This document shows, one piece after another, positions 1 through 7,965 of a stretch of DNA of 37,498 bases. The DNA lies in NCBI GenBank assembly GCA_902788605.1, contig CADAKX010000055.1, forward strand, positions 1 through 37,498, given 5' to 3'. This stretch comes from an uncultured Prevotellaceae bacterium (GTDB taxonomy: Bacteria > Bacteroidota > Bacteroidia > Bacteroidales > Bacteroidaceae). Both the position numbers and the translations under genes were made by a program. Positions within the stretch are counted from its first letter, which is position 1. The number at the start of each line of letters is the position of its first letter. The notes beneath the pieces are model-generated. The model did not search any database. It was not told the DNA's origin and worked only from the letters and a program-made list of their open reading frames with translations.

Positions 1-173
1 TGGGCAGTTCCCGTTATCTGAAGGATCCCACCTACTATGCCCCCGATGCGATGAATGCCTTTGGATATGTTGAGAAGCATTACAGTGGCGCTTCTGGCAG
101 TTCTGTGAACAGCGTGGCAGGCGTCGTCATTCTGAATAAAGCCCATCAGTATCAACCCCTTGAAAAAGAATAA
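1..173 (+). CDS. GLPGLI family protein, C-terminal fragment
   Basis: This is the 3' end of a gene that starts before the window. The open frame ends in YQPLEKE and a TAA stop. Two complete GLPGLI proteins downstream end almost identically (YQPLELE), and the preceding residues (HQYQPLE after a hydrophobic VVILNKA strand) fit the same family tail. The stop overlaps the next start in TAATG, so translation of the receptor-like gene is probably coupled to this one. GLPGLI proteins (Porph_ging family) are secreted Bacteroidetes proteins without an established function. The assignment rests on tail similarity only, because the diagnostic GLPGLI motif lies outside the window. Confidence 0.75.
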   Translation, partial: GSSRYLKDPTYYAPDAMNAFGYVEKHYSGASGSSVNSVAGVVILNKAHQYQPLEKE

Positions 174-2857
174 TGAGAAGATTCATAAGCCTTATCATAT
201 TGTTGACGCTGACGTTGATGGTATCGGCCCAGGTGCAAGTCAAGGGCCGTGTCATCAACCTGCAGAACAAGCCCGTGAGCGATGTCATCGTCAAGTTGGT
301 GAAGGGCAGCAAGACGCTGGCCTTCACCACCACGAACGTGCGTGGCGAATACACCATGAGTCTGAAGGAGACGCCCAGCGGCGAGACCCAGTTGCAGTTC
401 AGTCATGTGAGCTACGAGAAGGAGTCGGAGAAGCTGGAGCTGAACAGCAAGGTGAAGACAGTCGACATGGTGCTGACGCCCAAGACCATCTCGCTGAAGG
501 AGGTGAAGATCAAGGGCAACCCCCTGCGCCAGCGAGGCGATACGCTGGTGCACAACCTGGCGTCGTTCCTAGGCAAGGGCGACGTGACCTTGGAGGACGG
601 TCTGAAACGCCTGCCTGGCGTCGATGTGGCCACGAGTGGTGCCATCAGCTATATGGGTAAGCCCATCTCGCAGTTCAATATCGAGGGCCTCGACCTGCTG
701 GGCGGCCGATACAACCTGGCCACCAGGAACCTTCCTGCCGACTATGTGACGCAGGTGGAGATTGTGCGCAACCACCACGGCCGTAAGATGGACAAGGACA
801 AGCCCAGCGACGAGGTGTCGATGAACATCAAACTCAACAAGAAGGCGAAGTTCAAGCCCTTCGGACAGGAAGAAATAGGAATAGGGGTGCGGACCCACCC
901 CCAACCCCTCCCTGTAATGGAGGGGAGTGAATACCCTGGTGGCGATAATTCCACGGACGGAGTAACTACCCCCCTCACTCACAGGGAGGGGCAGGGGGTG
1001 GGTCTCCTCGGACTGACTGGCATGATGTTTACAGACAATTTCCAGACCATCTGCTCGGCCAAGGCAGGCAACTATAAGTCGTTCGCCAAGGCCGACCTCT
1101 ACGACCACTATGGCAGCTCGGAGGTGAGCACACGCGCCACAGGGCTCTTTGGCGGCTTCGACGGTGGACGCCCCCCACAGGGCGAATACCTCTATCAGCG
1201 CAATGCCATGGGCACCATCAACACCATCAACAAACTCGACTCTGTCACCACCTTCAAGGTGAATGCCGACTATAGCTATCAGCGTGCCACCCACGACATC
1301 AGCCAGAGCAGCACCTATCTGACGGGCGACGGCAGCTATGTGACAGTGGCTGAGCAGACATCGCCGCTGACGAAGATACACTTGCCCAGACTGTCGATGA
1401 ACTATCGTAAGAACGCTGATCGCTCCTATCTCGACGAGACCTTTGTGGTGAAGGGTAAGTTCGAGCAGAACGAGGGCGACGTGCTGGCCAACCAGCAGCA
1501 GATAGAGCAGAGAAGGAAGGCCTCGTCGTTCGAGGTGGTCGACAACGTGTACTGGTCATCCCGTTCGCTTAAGGGCGCCTATCGCTATCTGAACGGAGGC
1601 ATATCGTTCAAGCGCACGCCCATGCTGCGCCTGTCGTTCTATGACAATGGTAAGGCCTATGGCCAGACGGCCCAGTCGTCCACGCTCTCGATGAACCTCG
1701 GCTCGTCGTTCGACATCCCCATCGGCAAGTCGTTCAGGATCAACCTGCCTGTCAGTGTGAGTGCTGCCTACGACGACCTGGAGACTGTCTACTCCCCTCC
1801 ATCACAGGGAGGGGTCGGGGATGAGTCTGGGTCTATCAATGACATCCGTGGCTGGTCTGTGAACCCCAGTCTGAATCCTGGCTTCGAGATCCATTCGCGC
1901 AACCGTCGCTTCTATCTGAGTACGGGTCTGGGCGCCTCGCTCAAGGGACTCTACTATAACAAGCTCCACTACACCAAGCCCGTGATCAATCCCTCGCTCA
2001 GCATGAGCTATACCTTCTCGGCCAACAGCAAGCTGTCGTTCTCGTCGAACTACAGCACCTCTATTGGCGACATGATGACGCTGCTTACCAACCCCATGCA
2101 GGTGGGCTATCGCACAGAGCGTACCTCATCGGGCATCATTGGCGAGAGCAACAACTGGAACACGTCAGGCAGTTGGAAGTGGCAGTTGCCCATGCAATAC
2201 TTCACGCTGAGTCTTGGCGCAGGCCACTCAGAGACGAAGCACAACACGCTCTATTCGCAGAGTGTTAGCGGCATCGACATCAGCAGCTCGGCCCTGCAGC
2301 GCGACACGCGTTCGCGCTCCACGAGTTTCAACTTCGCCACCACCAAGAACATCCCAACGCTCTTTGCCAAGTTCGGTCTGGACGGCAGCTATGGCTTTGG
2401 CGACGGTGAACAGGCCGTCAATGGCGAGATCTTCAAGACCAAGAGCAGCAACTACAGCATCCACAGCAACGTGGCCCTGACGCCCCTCTCGTGGCTGGAA
2501 CTGAAGTACGACATCAACTATGGCTGGTCGCAGTCGTGCTATGCCGACAACAAGAACGACGTCACCTCGCTCACCCACAGTGGTGCCATCCACGTGTTCC
2601 CCATCGCCGTCCTCGACATCTCGCTCGACTACGACCATGTGCGTCGTCAGATCACCACCAACCAATATAAAAACATGTCGCTCTTCAATGCCTCAGCGCA
2701 GTATAAGCTGAAGAAGGCCGTCCTCCGTCTGGAGCTCACCAACCTGCTGAACCAGCGCAGCTATTCCTACACCGTGTACGATGGCGTGAACACCTACAGC
2801 TACGACTACGGCCTCTGCGGACGCACTGCCCTGTTTAAGGCCACATTCAAGATATAA
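173..2857 (+). CDS. TonB-dependent receptor-like outer-membrane protein with N-terminal carboxypeptidase-regulatory domain
   Basis: This 894-residue protein has a signal peptide (about residues 1-20, ending VSAQ) and then a CarboxypepD_reg-like beta-sandwich (about 22-105; GRVINLQNKPVSDV). A plug-like segment follows (about 120-220; LPGVDVATSGAISYMGKPI), then a long barrel rich in alternating aromatic strands and ending in an aromatic strand (ALFKATFKI). It is expected in the outer membrane as a TonB-dependent transporter or relative; the substrate is unknown. The start overlaps the upstream GLPGLI stop (TAATG), and two GLPGLI genes follow within 35 nt each, so all four are probably one operon. 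Residues of about 241-282 and 540-553 are low-complexity inserts encoded by a GC-rich palindromic repeat also found elsewhere in the window (see 891-1005 and 1790-1827). They are in frame and probably sit in loops. Confidence 0.85.
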   Translation: MRRFISLIILLTLTLMVSAQVQVKGRVINLQNKPVSDVIVKLVKGSKTLAFTTTNVRGEYTMSLKETPSGETQLQFSHVSYEKESEKLELNSKVKTVDMVLTPKTISLKEVKIKGNPLRQRGDTLVHNLASFLGKGDVTLEDGLKRLPGVDVATSGAISYMGKPISQFNIEGLDLLGGRYNLATRNLPADYVTQVEIVRNHHGRKMDKDKPSDEVSMNIKLNKKAKFKPFGQEEIGIGVRTHPQPLPVMEGSEYPGGDNSTDGVTTPLTHREGQGVGLLGLTGMMFTDNFQTICSAKAGNYKSFAKADLYDHYGSSEVSTRATGLFGGFDGGRPPQGEYLYQRNAMGTINTINKLDSVTTFKVNADYSYQRATHDISQSSTYLTGDGSYVTVAEQTSPLTKIHLPRLSMNYRKNADRSYLDETFVVKGKFEQNEGDVLANQQQIEQRRKASSFEVVDNVYWSSRSLKGAYRYLNGGISFKRTPMLRLSFYDNGKAYGQTAQSSTLSMNLGSSFDIPIGKSFRINLPVSVSAAYDDLETVYSPPSQGGVGDESGSINDIRGWSVNPSLNPGFEIHSRNRRFYLSTGLGASLKGLYYNKLHYTKPVINPSLSMSYTFSANSKLSFSSNYSTSIGDMMTLLTNPMQVGYRTERTSSGIIGESNNWNTSGSWKWQLPMQYFTLSLGAGHSETKHNTLYSQSVSGIDISSSALQRDTRSRSTSFNFATTKNIPTLFAKFGLDGSYGFGDGEQAVNGEIFKTKSSNYSIHSNVALTPLSWLELKYDINYGWSQSCYADNKNDVTSLTHSGAIHVFPIAVLDISLDYDHVRRQITTNQYKNMSLFNASAQYKLKKAVLRLELTNLLNQRSYSYTVYDGVNTYSYDYGLCGRTALFKATFKI
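891..1005. repeat. Composite GC-rich palindromic element inside a gene (family 1, copy 1)
   Basis: Two inverted half-elements flank a short spacer. The left arm begins ACCCACCCCCAACCCCTCCC and contains the hairpin CCCTCCCTGTAATGGAGGGG. The right arm is its near mirror image and ends GGGAGGGG-CAGGGGGTGGGTCT. The element is translated in frame as THPQPLPVMEGS (left) and TPLTHREGQGVGL (right) inside the TonB receptor. The same layout occurs at 8683-8808, which suggests a small MITE-like unit. Confidence 0.8.
1790..1827. repeat. GC-rich palindromic half-element (family 1, copy 2)
   Basis: A single right-arm copy reads TACTCCCCTCCATCACAGGG followed by AGGGGTCGGGGATGAGTCT. It lies in the same receptor gene and encodes VYSPPSQGGVGDESG in frame. 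It matches the arms at 8769-8808 and 20351-20382 in its core ACTCCCCTCCA-N-AGGGAGGGG. Confidence 0.75.
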
Positions 2858-2889
2858 CAGTAATAACCATTCAAATTGTTCTTAGAAAA

Positions 2890-3804
2890 ATGATGAGACA
2901 GTTGTTTTTAATCATGTGTGCTGGTATGTGTTTGCAAATGCAGGCACAAAATGTCACAGTGGGATTGTCAGATGATGCCATCGCAGCGATGCATGCCGCC
3001 AAAATCCATCAGGACAGCATCGACGTATCGAGCCTTGTAGTGGAATATGACTACGAGTGTCGGACGCAGGATGCTGACAATCAGTCAGTGACAGATAGAA
3101 TGAAGTTATGTCTTCAAATTGGTCAGCACTGCACACGCAGCTTCCCTTATCGTAAGTTCCGTAAAGACCAGGAAAGAGACAGCAGAGACTACATGGGTGG
3201 CTACGAATTCGCGAGCGACGAAGGTCAAGTCTTGCTAAAAATGGAATCCTATTGTTTTATGCCAGAGGTATGGACGAACTATCCTGATGGGCAAACAACG
3301 GTTCGCGATGCCGTCTTGCCATCAATTTTCGAGACACAGGAAGAGCGAAAACCCATTAATTGGACACTTAGCGAAGATACTATGACGATTGGTGGCTATC
3401 TTTGCAAAACAGCCTCCTGTGAACTGCACGGACGCCAATGGACAGTTCACTATTGTGAGGATATTCCCACGTCAGCCGGGCCTTGGAAACTCTGCGGACT
3501 GCCTGGCCTGATTCTCGAGGCTTCAGACCATAGCGGCATTCATCGCTTTATACTCTCCAATGTTCAGCACATCGTCTCCCCCATCTTTATGGAGCACAAT
3601 GCCATCACCTCAAAGACGTCAGAGGCGAAACTCATCAAGAAGCGCATCAAGATATTTGGAAACAAGCACTATCCAAAGAATCCATTATATCACATCACTG
3701 ACTTACATAGTATGGACGGTGTCTATTGTGATAAAGGCAAGATTGAGAATGGTGTTTTCGTGAGTGATACCGCGCATGTCTATCAACCATTAGAATTGGA
3801 ATGA
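2890..3804 (+). CDS. GLPGLI family secreted protein
   Basis: This 304-residue protein has a signal peptide (about 1-20, MMRQLFLIMCAGMCLQMQAQ) and the family hallmark GPWKLCGLPGLILEASD near residue 200, which is where the family takes its name. Ahead of the hallmark is the usual block with paired cysteines (GGYLCKTASCELHGRQWTVHY). The C-terminus is YQPLELE. It is probably exported to the periplasm or surface; no biochemical role is established for the family. It lies 32 nt downstream of the TonB receptor-like gene and 30 nt upstream of a paralogue, so co-transcription is likely. A second ATG directly follows the first, so the start is uncertain by one codon. Confidence 0.9.
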   Translation: MMRQLFLIMCAGMCLQMQAQNVTVGLSDDAIAAMHAAKIHQDSIDVSSLVVEYDYECRTQDADNQSVTDRMKLCLQIGQHCTRSFPYRKFRKDQERDSRDYMGGYEFASDEGQVLLKMESYCFMPEVWTNYPDGQTTVRDAVLPSIFETQEERKPINWTLSEDTMTIGGYLCKTASCELHGRQWTVHYCEDIPTSAGPWKLCGLPGLILEASDHSGIHRFILSNVQHIVSPIFMEHNAITSKTSEAKLIKKRIKIFGNKHYPKNPLYHITDLHSMDGVYCDKGKIENGVFVSDTAHVYQPLELE

Positions 3805-3834
3805 GAATAATAACCACACAAAACTTTGTAAACA

Positions 3835-4743
3835 ATGAAAACAAAACTGACTTTTGCCCTTTTATTCGTTGTCAATGTGATGTCGGCACAAATGCTTAAG
3901 CGAGGCAACGAGAAGCTTGATACTTTGTGCCAGACAAAGTTCACAGCAGTATATCAGTATTCCATCAACACGTCCGACGTAGACAAAAAGCCTGTCACTG
4001 ACTCCATCCGTCTAGCTTTGCAGGTGGGCGATGGCGTATGGAAGACATGGACCTACGAACGCTATCTGTTTCAGCAGCAAAAAGACGAAGAGATAGGCGA
4101 AGACCCCTACTGGTTCATGCAAAGTGAGGCCCAGATGCATATCGCCACAACGACAGTTGGGCATCCAGAGAGTAAGACCATTTCACTCGAATCAATTCCA
4201 CCCTTTCAGTATGAGGTGACTGAGGATACGGAGATGCCAACATGGAATATGGTGGAAGGAAGCGATTCTGTTTGCGGCTACCTATGCCAAAAGGCAAAAG
4301 GAAAGTTTCGTGGTAAGACATGGAATGTGCTGTATGCCGAGGACATCCCCACCACAGCCGGTCCTTGGAAATTGCAGGGGTTGCCAGGCTTGATAACATA
4401 CGCTGCAGATGATGAGGGTATCCACACGTTCAAACTCATCGGTATCTATCAGGAAACGTCGCCCATCACATATTCTGCTGGTGCTGTCGTTTTAAAGTTC
4501 TCAGTAGAAGAGCGCCGTGTGAGAGAGACCGTGACACCATACGAGAAAGCAACAAGAGCACAGATACTGAAGCAAAAGAAGAACGTATTTGGTAATCGCG
4601 TATATCAGTCTGATCCCACATTTTATATGGCAGGCACGAAGGAAACCCTTCATCTGTCACAAAAGGGTGAAAACTATCGATTCATGGGCGGTTTATTCGT
4701 TCCCCAAAAGGCTCATAAATATCAACCCCTTGAACTGGAATAA
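3835..4743 (+). CDS. GLPGLI family secreted protein (paralogue)
   Basis: This 302-residue protein has a signal peptide (about 1-18, LLFVVNVMSAQ) and the hallmark GPWKLQGLPGLITYAADDEG near residue 180. It carries the cysteine pair block (VCGYLCQKAKGKFRGKTWNV) and ends YQPLELE like its upstream neighbour. It is a tandem paralogue of the 2890-3804 gene; the two share layout but differ widely elsewhere, so the duplication is old. It is the last gene of the operon. Its final 22 nt overlap a small ORF on the opposite strand (4722-4871). Confidence 0.9.
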   Translation: MKTKLTFALLFVVNVMSAQMLKRGNEKLDTLCQTKFTAVYQYSINTSDVDKKPVTDSIRLALQVGDGVWKTWTYERYLFQQQKDEEIGEDPYWFMQSEAQMHIATTTVGHPESKTISLESIPPFQYEVTEDTEMPTWNMVEGSDSVCGYLCQKAKGKFRGKTWNVLYAEDIPTTAGPWKLQGLPGLITYAADDEGIHTFKLIGIYQETSPITYSAGAVVLKFSVEERRVRETVTPYEKATRAQILKQKKNVFGNRVYQSDPTFYMAGTKETLHLSQKGENYRFMGGLFVPQKAHKYQPLELE

Positions 4744-4871
4744 TTAATGGATTCAAAGGTTGCTTGATTCTCCGATAGATTGTTGTAGGTCTTCTGTACC
4801 TTCTTGCGCCTGTTGTCACCGTCCTTCACCTGAACGGCGCGCTGAATCTTCTGAATTTGAATTTCTCCCAT
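4722..4871 (-). CDS. Small basic hypothetical protein (49 aa)
   Basis: The reverse strand has an ORF starting MGEIQIQKIQRAVQVKDGD, continuing with a basic stretch (NRRKKVQKTY) and ending in TGA inside the 3' end of the GLPGLI gene. I do not recognise it. It has no signal peptide or membrane segment and is Gln/Lys/Arg-rich, compatible with nucleic-acid binding. Support for expression comes from a good Bacteroidetes -7 box (TACCTTTG) at 5041-5048 on the same strand, leaving a leader of about 165 nt, and from an A/T-rich stretch before the ATG. It could instead be a decayed gene fragment. Confidence 0.45.
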   Translation of the reverse strand: MGEIQIQKIQRAVQVKDGDNRRKKVQKTYNNLSENQATFESINYSSSRG

Positions 4872-5040
4872 AGTTGTAAAGTTTTTTAATATTAATGTTT
4901 AATGTTAATTGGTTAATGTTTGTGGTTCTCGTTTTGTCACTTCAATCAACTCCTCGTTGCTCTCTGCGCGTTACGTCGTTTCTCCGCGGCCGATACGTCG
5001 TTTCGCTCATCGCAACTCGTCGTTTCTCTTATTGACAGTG

Positions 5041-5048
5041 CAAAGGTA
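5041..5048 (-). promoter_or_regulatory. Promoter -7 box for the small ORF, with a 22-nt periodic leader
   Basis: TACCTTTG on the reverse strand, followed by CAC, matches the Bacteroidetes -7 consensus TAnnTTTG. The transcribed leader (about 4872-5035) carries the 9-mer GAAACGACG three times, at 4974-4982, 4996-5004 and 5018-5026. The spacing is exactly 22 nt, with a weaker fourth copy near 4952. Confidence 0.55.
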
Positions 5049-5129
5049 TTAAAAATAACAATGCAAACCAAGCATTTTCGAATTTTATTTTGAATTTATT
5101 TTAAATGTTAAAATGTAAAGAAACGTAAT

Positions 5130-5298
5130 GTACCAATGTACCATTGTACCATTACGATTTTCAATTGTACTGCAAGCTTGATATATCCTTATATTATATA
5201 TTATATTATAATATAATATATAATATATATATAATACTCCCATTTTCGCCTGTCACACAGATAATGAAAACGCAAATGGTACAATGGTACAATGGTAC
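5130..5298. repeat. Giant inverted repeat I enclosing a perfect 38-nt AT palindrome
   Basis: The arms are 5130-5153 and 5275-5298 and pair at 23 of 24 positions. Each arm is built from three copies of an 8-nt unit (GTACCATT or its complement AATGGTAC). Between them, 5190-5227 is a perfect spacerless palindrome of A and T only (19-bp arms). No gene is visible here. The strand could form a long hairpin or cruciform. Confidence 0.85.
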
Positions 5299-5484
5299 GT
5301 GCCAACGTGCCATCGTGCCATTTGATATTTGCAATCGTACCCAATCCTGTCTATTAAATATTAATATATATATTATATATTATAATATATAATATATATA
5401 TTAATATATACAACTACTTCGCCATCACCATCGTCCCATTCCCTAAAACTAAAAAACGAAATGGCACGATGGCACGTTGGCACG
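5298..5484. repeat. Giant inverted repeat II enclosing a perfect 50-nt AT palindrome
   Basis: The arms 5298-5323 and 5459-5484 are perfect 26-nt reverse complements, built from three CGTGCCAN-type units. Inside, 5358-5407 is a perfect A/T-only palindrome. The module abuts module I and has the same architecture with a related but different unit (GTGCCA against GTACCA). It ends 58 nt before the -7 box of the toxin-antitoxin operon. Confidence 0.85.
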
Positions 5485-5541
5485 TTTGCTGTTAGAGTTT
5501 ATTTTTTAAGTTAATTTCTTGTTTGTTTCAGAAAAACATCG

Positions 5542-5549
5542 TATATTTG
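5542..5549 (+). promoter_or_regulatory. Promoter -7 box of the toxin-antitoxin operon
   Basis: TATATTTG followed by CACC fits TAnnTTTG. A TTGTTTG stretch near 5519-5526 is a plausible -33 element. The start codon of the first gene lies 39 nt downstream. Confidence 0.6.
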
Positions 5550-5587
5550 CACCGAGATAACTTAAAAGTTAAGTTCGGACAATAAAA

Positions 5588-6076
5588 ATGAAGCAAGAAT
5601 ATACAATAGAACTCGTTGAAGAATACGATAACGTCAATTTCTATAGCATCCACCTGAATGGGAAGGAACTGACTGAAATGGAGGCTTTCTTTGAAAAATT
5701 CCCTGAGGGATGTGAATACGATGACGAGATAGATGTGATTATCTCTTGGCTGGACAAGATTGCTGAGAAAGGTGCCTTGGAGCGCTATTTCAGGCCAGAA
5801 GGCCACTACGGCGATGGCGTAGGTGTCATCCCCATCGACGTTGGCAACAAACTCCGCCTTTACTGTCTGAGATTGTCTGACAAGATTCTCGTATTCGGAA
5901 ACGGAGGTGTAAAGGATGCCGCATCATGGGAGGAAAGCGAAGAACTGGCTCCCTATGTGAAACTCTTGATTGACACGAGCCGCTTTATTACTTCACGTAT
6001 CAGTGACGGCTCAGTGGTATTGGTAGACAAAGAAATTGTTGGCAATTTAAGATTTACCCGTTATGAAAAGGAGTAG
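5588..6076 (+). CDS. Probable toxin of a type II toxin-antitoxin pair (RelE/HigB-like)
   Basis: This 162-residue cytoplasmic protein has no signal peptide. An acidic N-terminal half is followed by a segment resembling the RelE/HigB core (about residues 90-120: LRLYCLRLSDKILVFGNGG), where a beta strand with Arg precedes a hydrophobic strand and a Gly-rich turn. It overlaps the following Xre-type gene by 14 nt, the classic toxin-first order of HigBA-like modules. If it is a toxin, it would be expected to cleave mRNA at the ribosome and be neutralised by the downstream protein. Fold assignment from sequence alone is moderate, and the protein is longer than typical HigB (about 90-120 aa). Confidence 0.6.
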   Translation: MKQEYTIELVEEYDNVNFYSIHLNGKELTEMEAFFEKFPEGCEYDDEIDVIISWLDKIAEKGALERYFRPEGHYGDGVGVIPIDVGNKLRLYCLRLSDKILVFGNGGVKDAASWEESEELAPYVKLLIDTSRFITSRISDGSVVLVDKEIVGNLRFTRYEKE

Positions 6077-6347
6077 TATTTTGGAGAATCGTCGTAAGAC
6101 TGTGAATCCAGAGATTCGCGAGTCTGTCGACATGTCGTTTCAGATTGTGGACCGTATCCACGAGATTCTTACGGAGAAAGGCATGAAGCAGAAAGACCTA
6201 GCCCTGCTTCTTGGCAAGAAAGAGGCTGAGATTAGCAAGTGGATGCGTGGTACTCACAATTTCACCATCGACACGCTGGTATCTATCGAAAAAGCCCTTC
6301 GTGCCCCAATTATGCAGGTTGTTCATCATGAAGAGGTGATGGCTTAA
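6063..6347 (+). CDS. Xre-family helix-turn-helix antitoxin
   Basis: This 94-residue protein contains a Cro/CI-type helix-turn-helix at about residues 30-80 (MKQKDLALLLGKKEAEISKW, then a helix ending GTHNFTIDTLVSIEKAL). Such proteins bind the operator of their own operon and neutralise the toxin. The start lies inside the end of the putative toxin gene, indicating coupled translation. It ends 18 nt before the stop of the convergent LolC/E-type gene. It could be a stand-alone regulator if the upstream gene is not a toxin. Confidence 0.8.
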   Translation: MKRSSILENRRKTVNPEIRESVDMSFQIVDRIHEILTEKGMKQKDLALLLGKKEAEISKWMRGTHNFTIDTLVSIEKALRAPIMQVVHHEEVMA

Positions 6348-6365
6348 AGCTAATCCTTGACACCA

Positions 6366-7595
6366 TTAAGCCAGCAGGCGGCGCGAGAAGTAATGGACGG
6401 GATACCACACAGAGAGGAAGCCTACGGCCATGACGGTGAGGAAGACAATGATGACATCCCAGGGGTGGACGCTGACGGGATAGGCGTTGATGACAAAAGA
6501 GCCCTCGCTGCTGCCCAAAGAGATGACACCGTAGGTCTGCTGTATCCAGCATAGAAGAAGGCCTACAGCGATGCCGAAAATGGCTCCTATGGCCGATATG
6601 AGTCGGCCCTCAAAGAGGAATATCTGTGTGATCTGTTTGTCGCTGGCTCCCAGGTTACGTAACGTCACCACATCGTCCTTCTTGTCGATGATGAGCATGG
6701 ACAGCGAGCCGATGATGTTGAAGCAGGCCACCATGAGGATAAAGGTCAGGAAGATGTAGGCGATGAGTTTTTCGATCTTCATGATGCGGAAGGTCTCGTC
6801 CTGCTGCTCATAACGGTCCATCACACGGTATTTGTCGCCAGCCACCTGTTGCATGCGCTCCTTCACGGCCTCAAAATTGCTGCCTTGCTTCAGGCGCAGC
6901 TCAAGGGAGGAGATCATGCCTTGCTGGTCGAAGAGGCGACGGGCAAAGCTGATGCTTGTCAGAATGTAGTTGCGATCGTATTTTGACTGCTGTACCTCGA
7001 AGACCACGCCAGGAGAGTAGAGCTCGTCCTCAATGAAGCCTTCAGTGGGGTCGCTCATGTCCAACTGTCCTTCGCGTCGTGGCGCGTAAATCTTCAGTGG
7101 CATAGGGTAGTAGTAGCCCATGCCTAATGCATCGATGAGATGGCGTCCAGGAATGCCGTAGTGCAGGTCGGCAACATGCAGTTCGTAGGTGCCATCGCCC
7201 TGCAGAATGCTGCGGATGTGGGTCAGGGAGTCGAAGTTGTCCTCCACGCCCTTGAGGTGGATCATGGCCTGACGACCGTTATAGACGGCCAGGGCCTGGT
7301 CTTCCACGCATTCTGTGGCCACATAGACCTCTGGCATTGACTTGATCTTGGTGAGGATGGGGTCGTCGGCAGGGGCTGTCTTGCCTTCTATGGGCACCAC
7401 CTTGATCTGTGGGTCGAAGGCAGTAAAGAAGGTGGCAACGAGGTCGCTGAAGCCATTGAACACGCTCAAAGTGACCACCAGGGCCATAGTAGCCACAGCC
7501 ACACCTAACACAGAGATGCCGCTGATGACGTTGATGGCGTTGGTCGACTTCTTGGAGAAGAGGTATCTGCGCGCTATGTAGAATGGAAAGTTCAA
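6366..7595 (-). CDS. Lipoprotein-releasing ABC transporter permease (LolC/LolE, FtsX family)
   Basis: This 409-residue inner-membrane protein has an N-terminal transmembrane helix (about 20-45, INVISGISVLGVAVATMALV), a long periplasmic MacB-PCD-like domain (about 45-270) and three C-terminal helices of an FtsX domain (about 280-400). The cytoplasmic loop has the conserved KKDDVVTLRNLGASDKQI sequence. LolC/E partners with the LolD ATPase to extract lipoproteins from the inner membrane for delivery to the outer membrane. No lolD is adjacent. The gene starts 28 nt after rbfA, an arrangement common in Bacteroidales, and is probably co-transcribed with it. Confidence 0.9.
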   Translation of the reverse strand: MNFPFYIARRYLFSKKSTNAINVISGISVLGVAVATMALVVTLSVFNGFSDLVATFFTAFDPQIKVVPIEGKTAPADDPILTKIKSMPEVYVATECVEDQALAVYNGRQAMIHLKGVEDNFDSLTHIRSILQGDGTYELHVADLHYGIPGRHLIDALGMGYYYPMPLKIYAPRREGQLDMSDPTEGFIEDELYSPGVVFEVQQSKYDRNYILTSISFARRLFDQQGMISSLELRLKQGSNFEAVKERMQQVAGDKYRVMDRYEQQDETFRIMKIEKLIAYIFLTFILMVACFNIIGSLSMLIIDKKDDVVTLRNLGASDKQITQIFLFEGRLISAIGAIFGIAVGLLLCWIQQTYGVISLGSSEGSFVINAYPVSVHPWDVIIVFLTVMAVGFLSVWYPVHYFSRRLLA

Positions 7596-7623
7596 GGGAA
7601 TAGCGTTTTTCTTTTTGACCCTT

Positions 7624-7959
7624 TTACTTTTTCAGGAGTTCGTCGATGTGCTCGATGTAGTCCAGCGAGTCGTCGATGAAGAAGCGCAACTCGGGCACGA
7701 TGCGCAACTGATGGCGCACGCGCTGTCCCAGAGCGAAGCGAATCTGCTGACTGCTTTTCTCGATGTTCTGGAGCAGTTCCTCGCCCTTTTCAGAAGGGAA
7801 GATGCTCAGATAGGCTGTGCAGATGCTCAGGTCGGGCGAGATCTTGGCTCTTGTCACACTGACCATCACGCCGTGCATAGCGCGTGTCTGTTCCTGGAAA
7901 ATCACGCTCAGCTCTTTCTGCAGCAGGCGTGCTATTTTATTCTGTCTTGTCTCTTGCAT
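7624..7959 (-). CDS. rbfA: 30S ribosome-binding factor RbfA
   Basis: The 111-residue length is typical for RbfA. The N-terminus ETRQNKIARLLQKELSVIFQ is the characteristic helix of the family. The KH-like fold segment VMVSVTRAKISPDLSICTAY and the C-terminal LRIVPELRFFIDDSLDY both match RbfA, in which RxxPxLxFxxDxS is the signature. It assists late maturation of 16S rRNA in the 30S subunit. It sits upstream of the LolC/E-type gene on the same strand. A direct-repeat array (7966-8057) occupies its upstream region, and no clear -7 box was seen, so it may be transcribed from aroQ. Confidence 0.93.
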   Translation of the reverse strand: MQETRQNKIARLLQKELSVIFQEQTRAMHGVMVSVTRAKISPDLSICTAYLSIFPSEKGEELLQNIEKSSQQIRFALGQRVRHQLRIVPELRFFIDDSLDYIEHIDELLKK

Positions 7960-7965
7960 TTTATA

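Noticed and set aside
569-1381. Reverse-strand ORF of 270 codons opposite the first TonB receptor
   Set aside because: It mirrors the receptor codons and the palindromic repeat; no family features.
4974-5026. CRISPR-like array from the 22-nt-spaced GAAACGACG copies
   Set aside because: The conserved part is only 9 nt, the interval is 13 nt and there are three clear copies, far below CRISPR dimensions.
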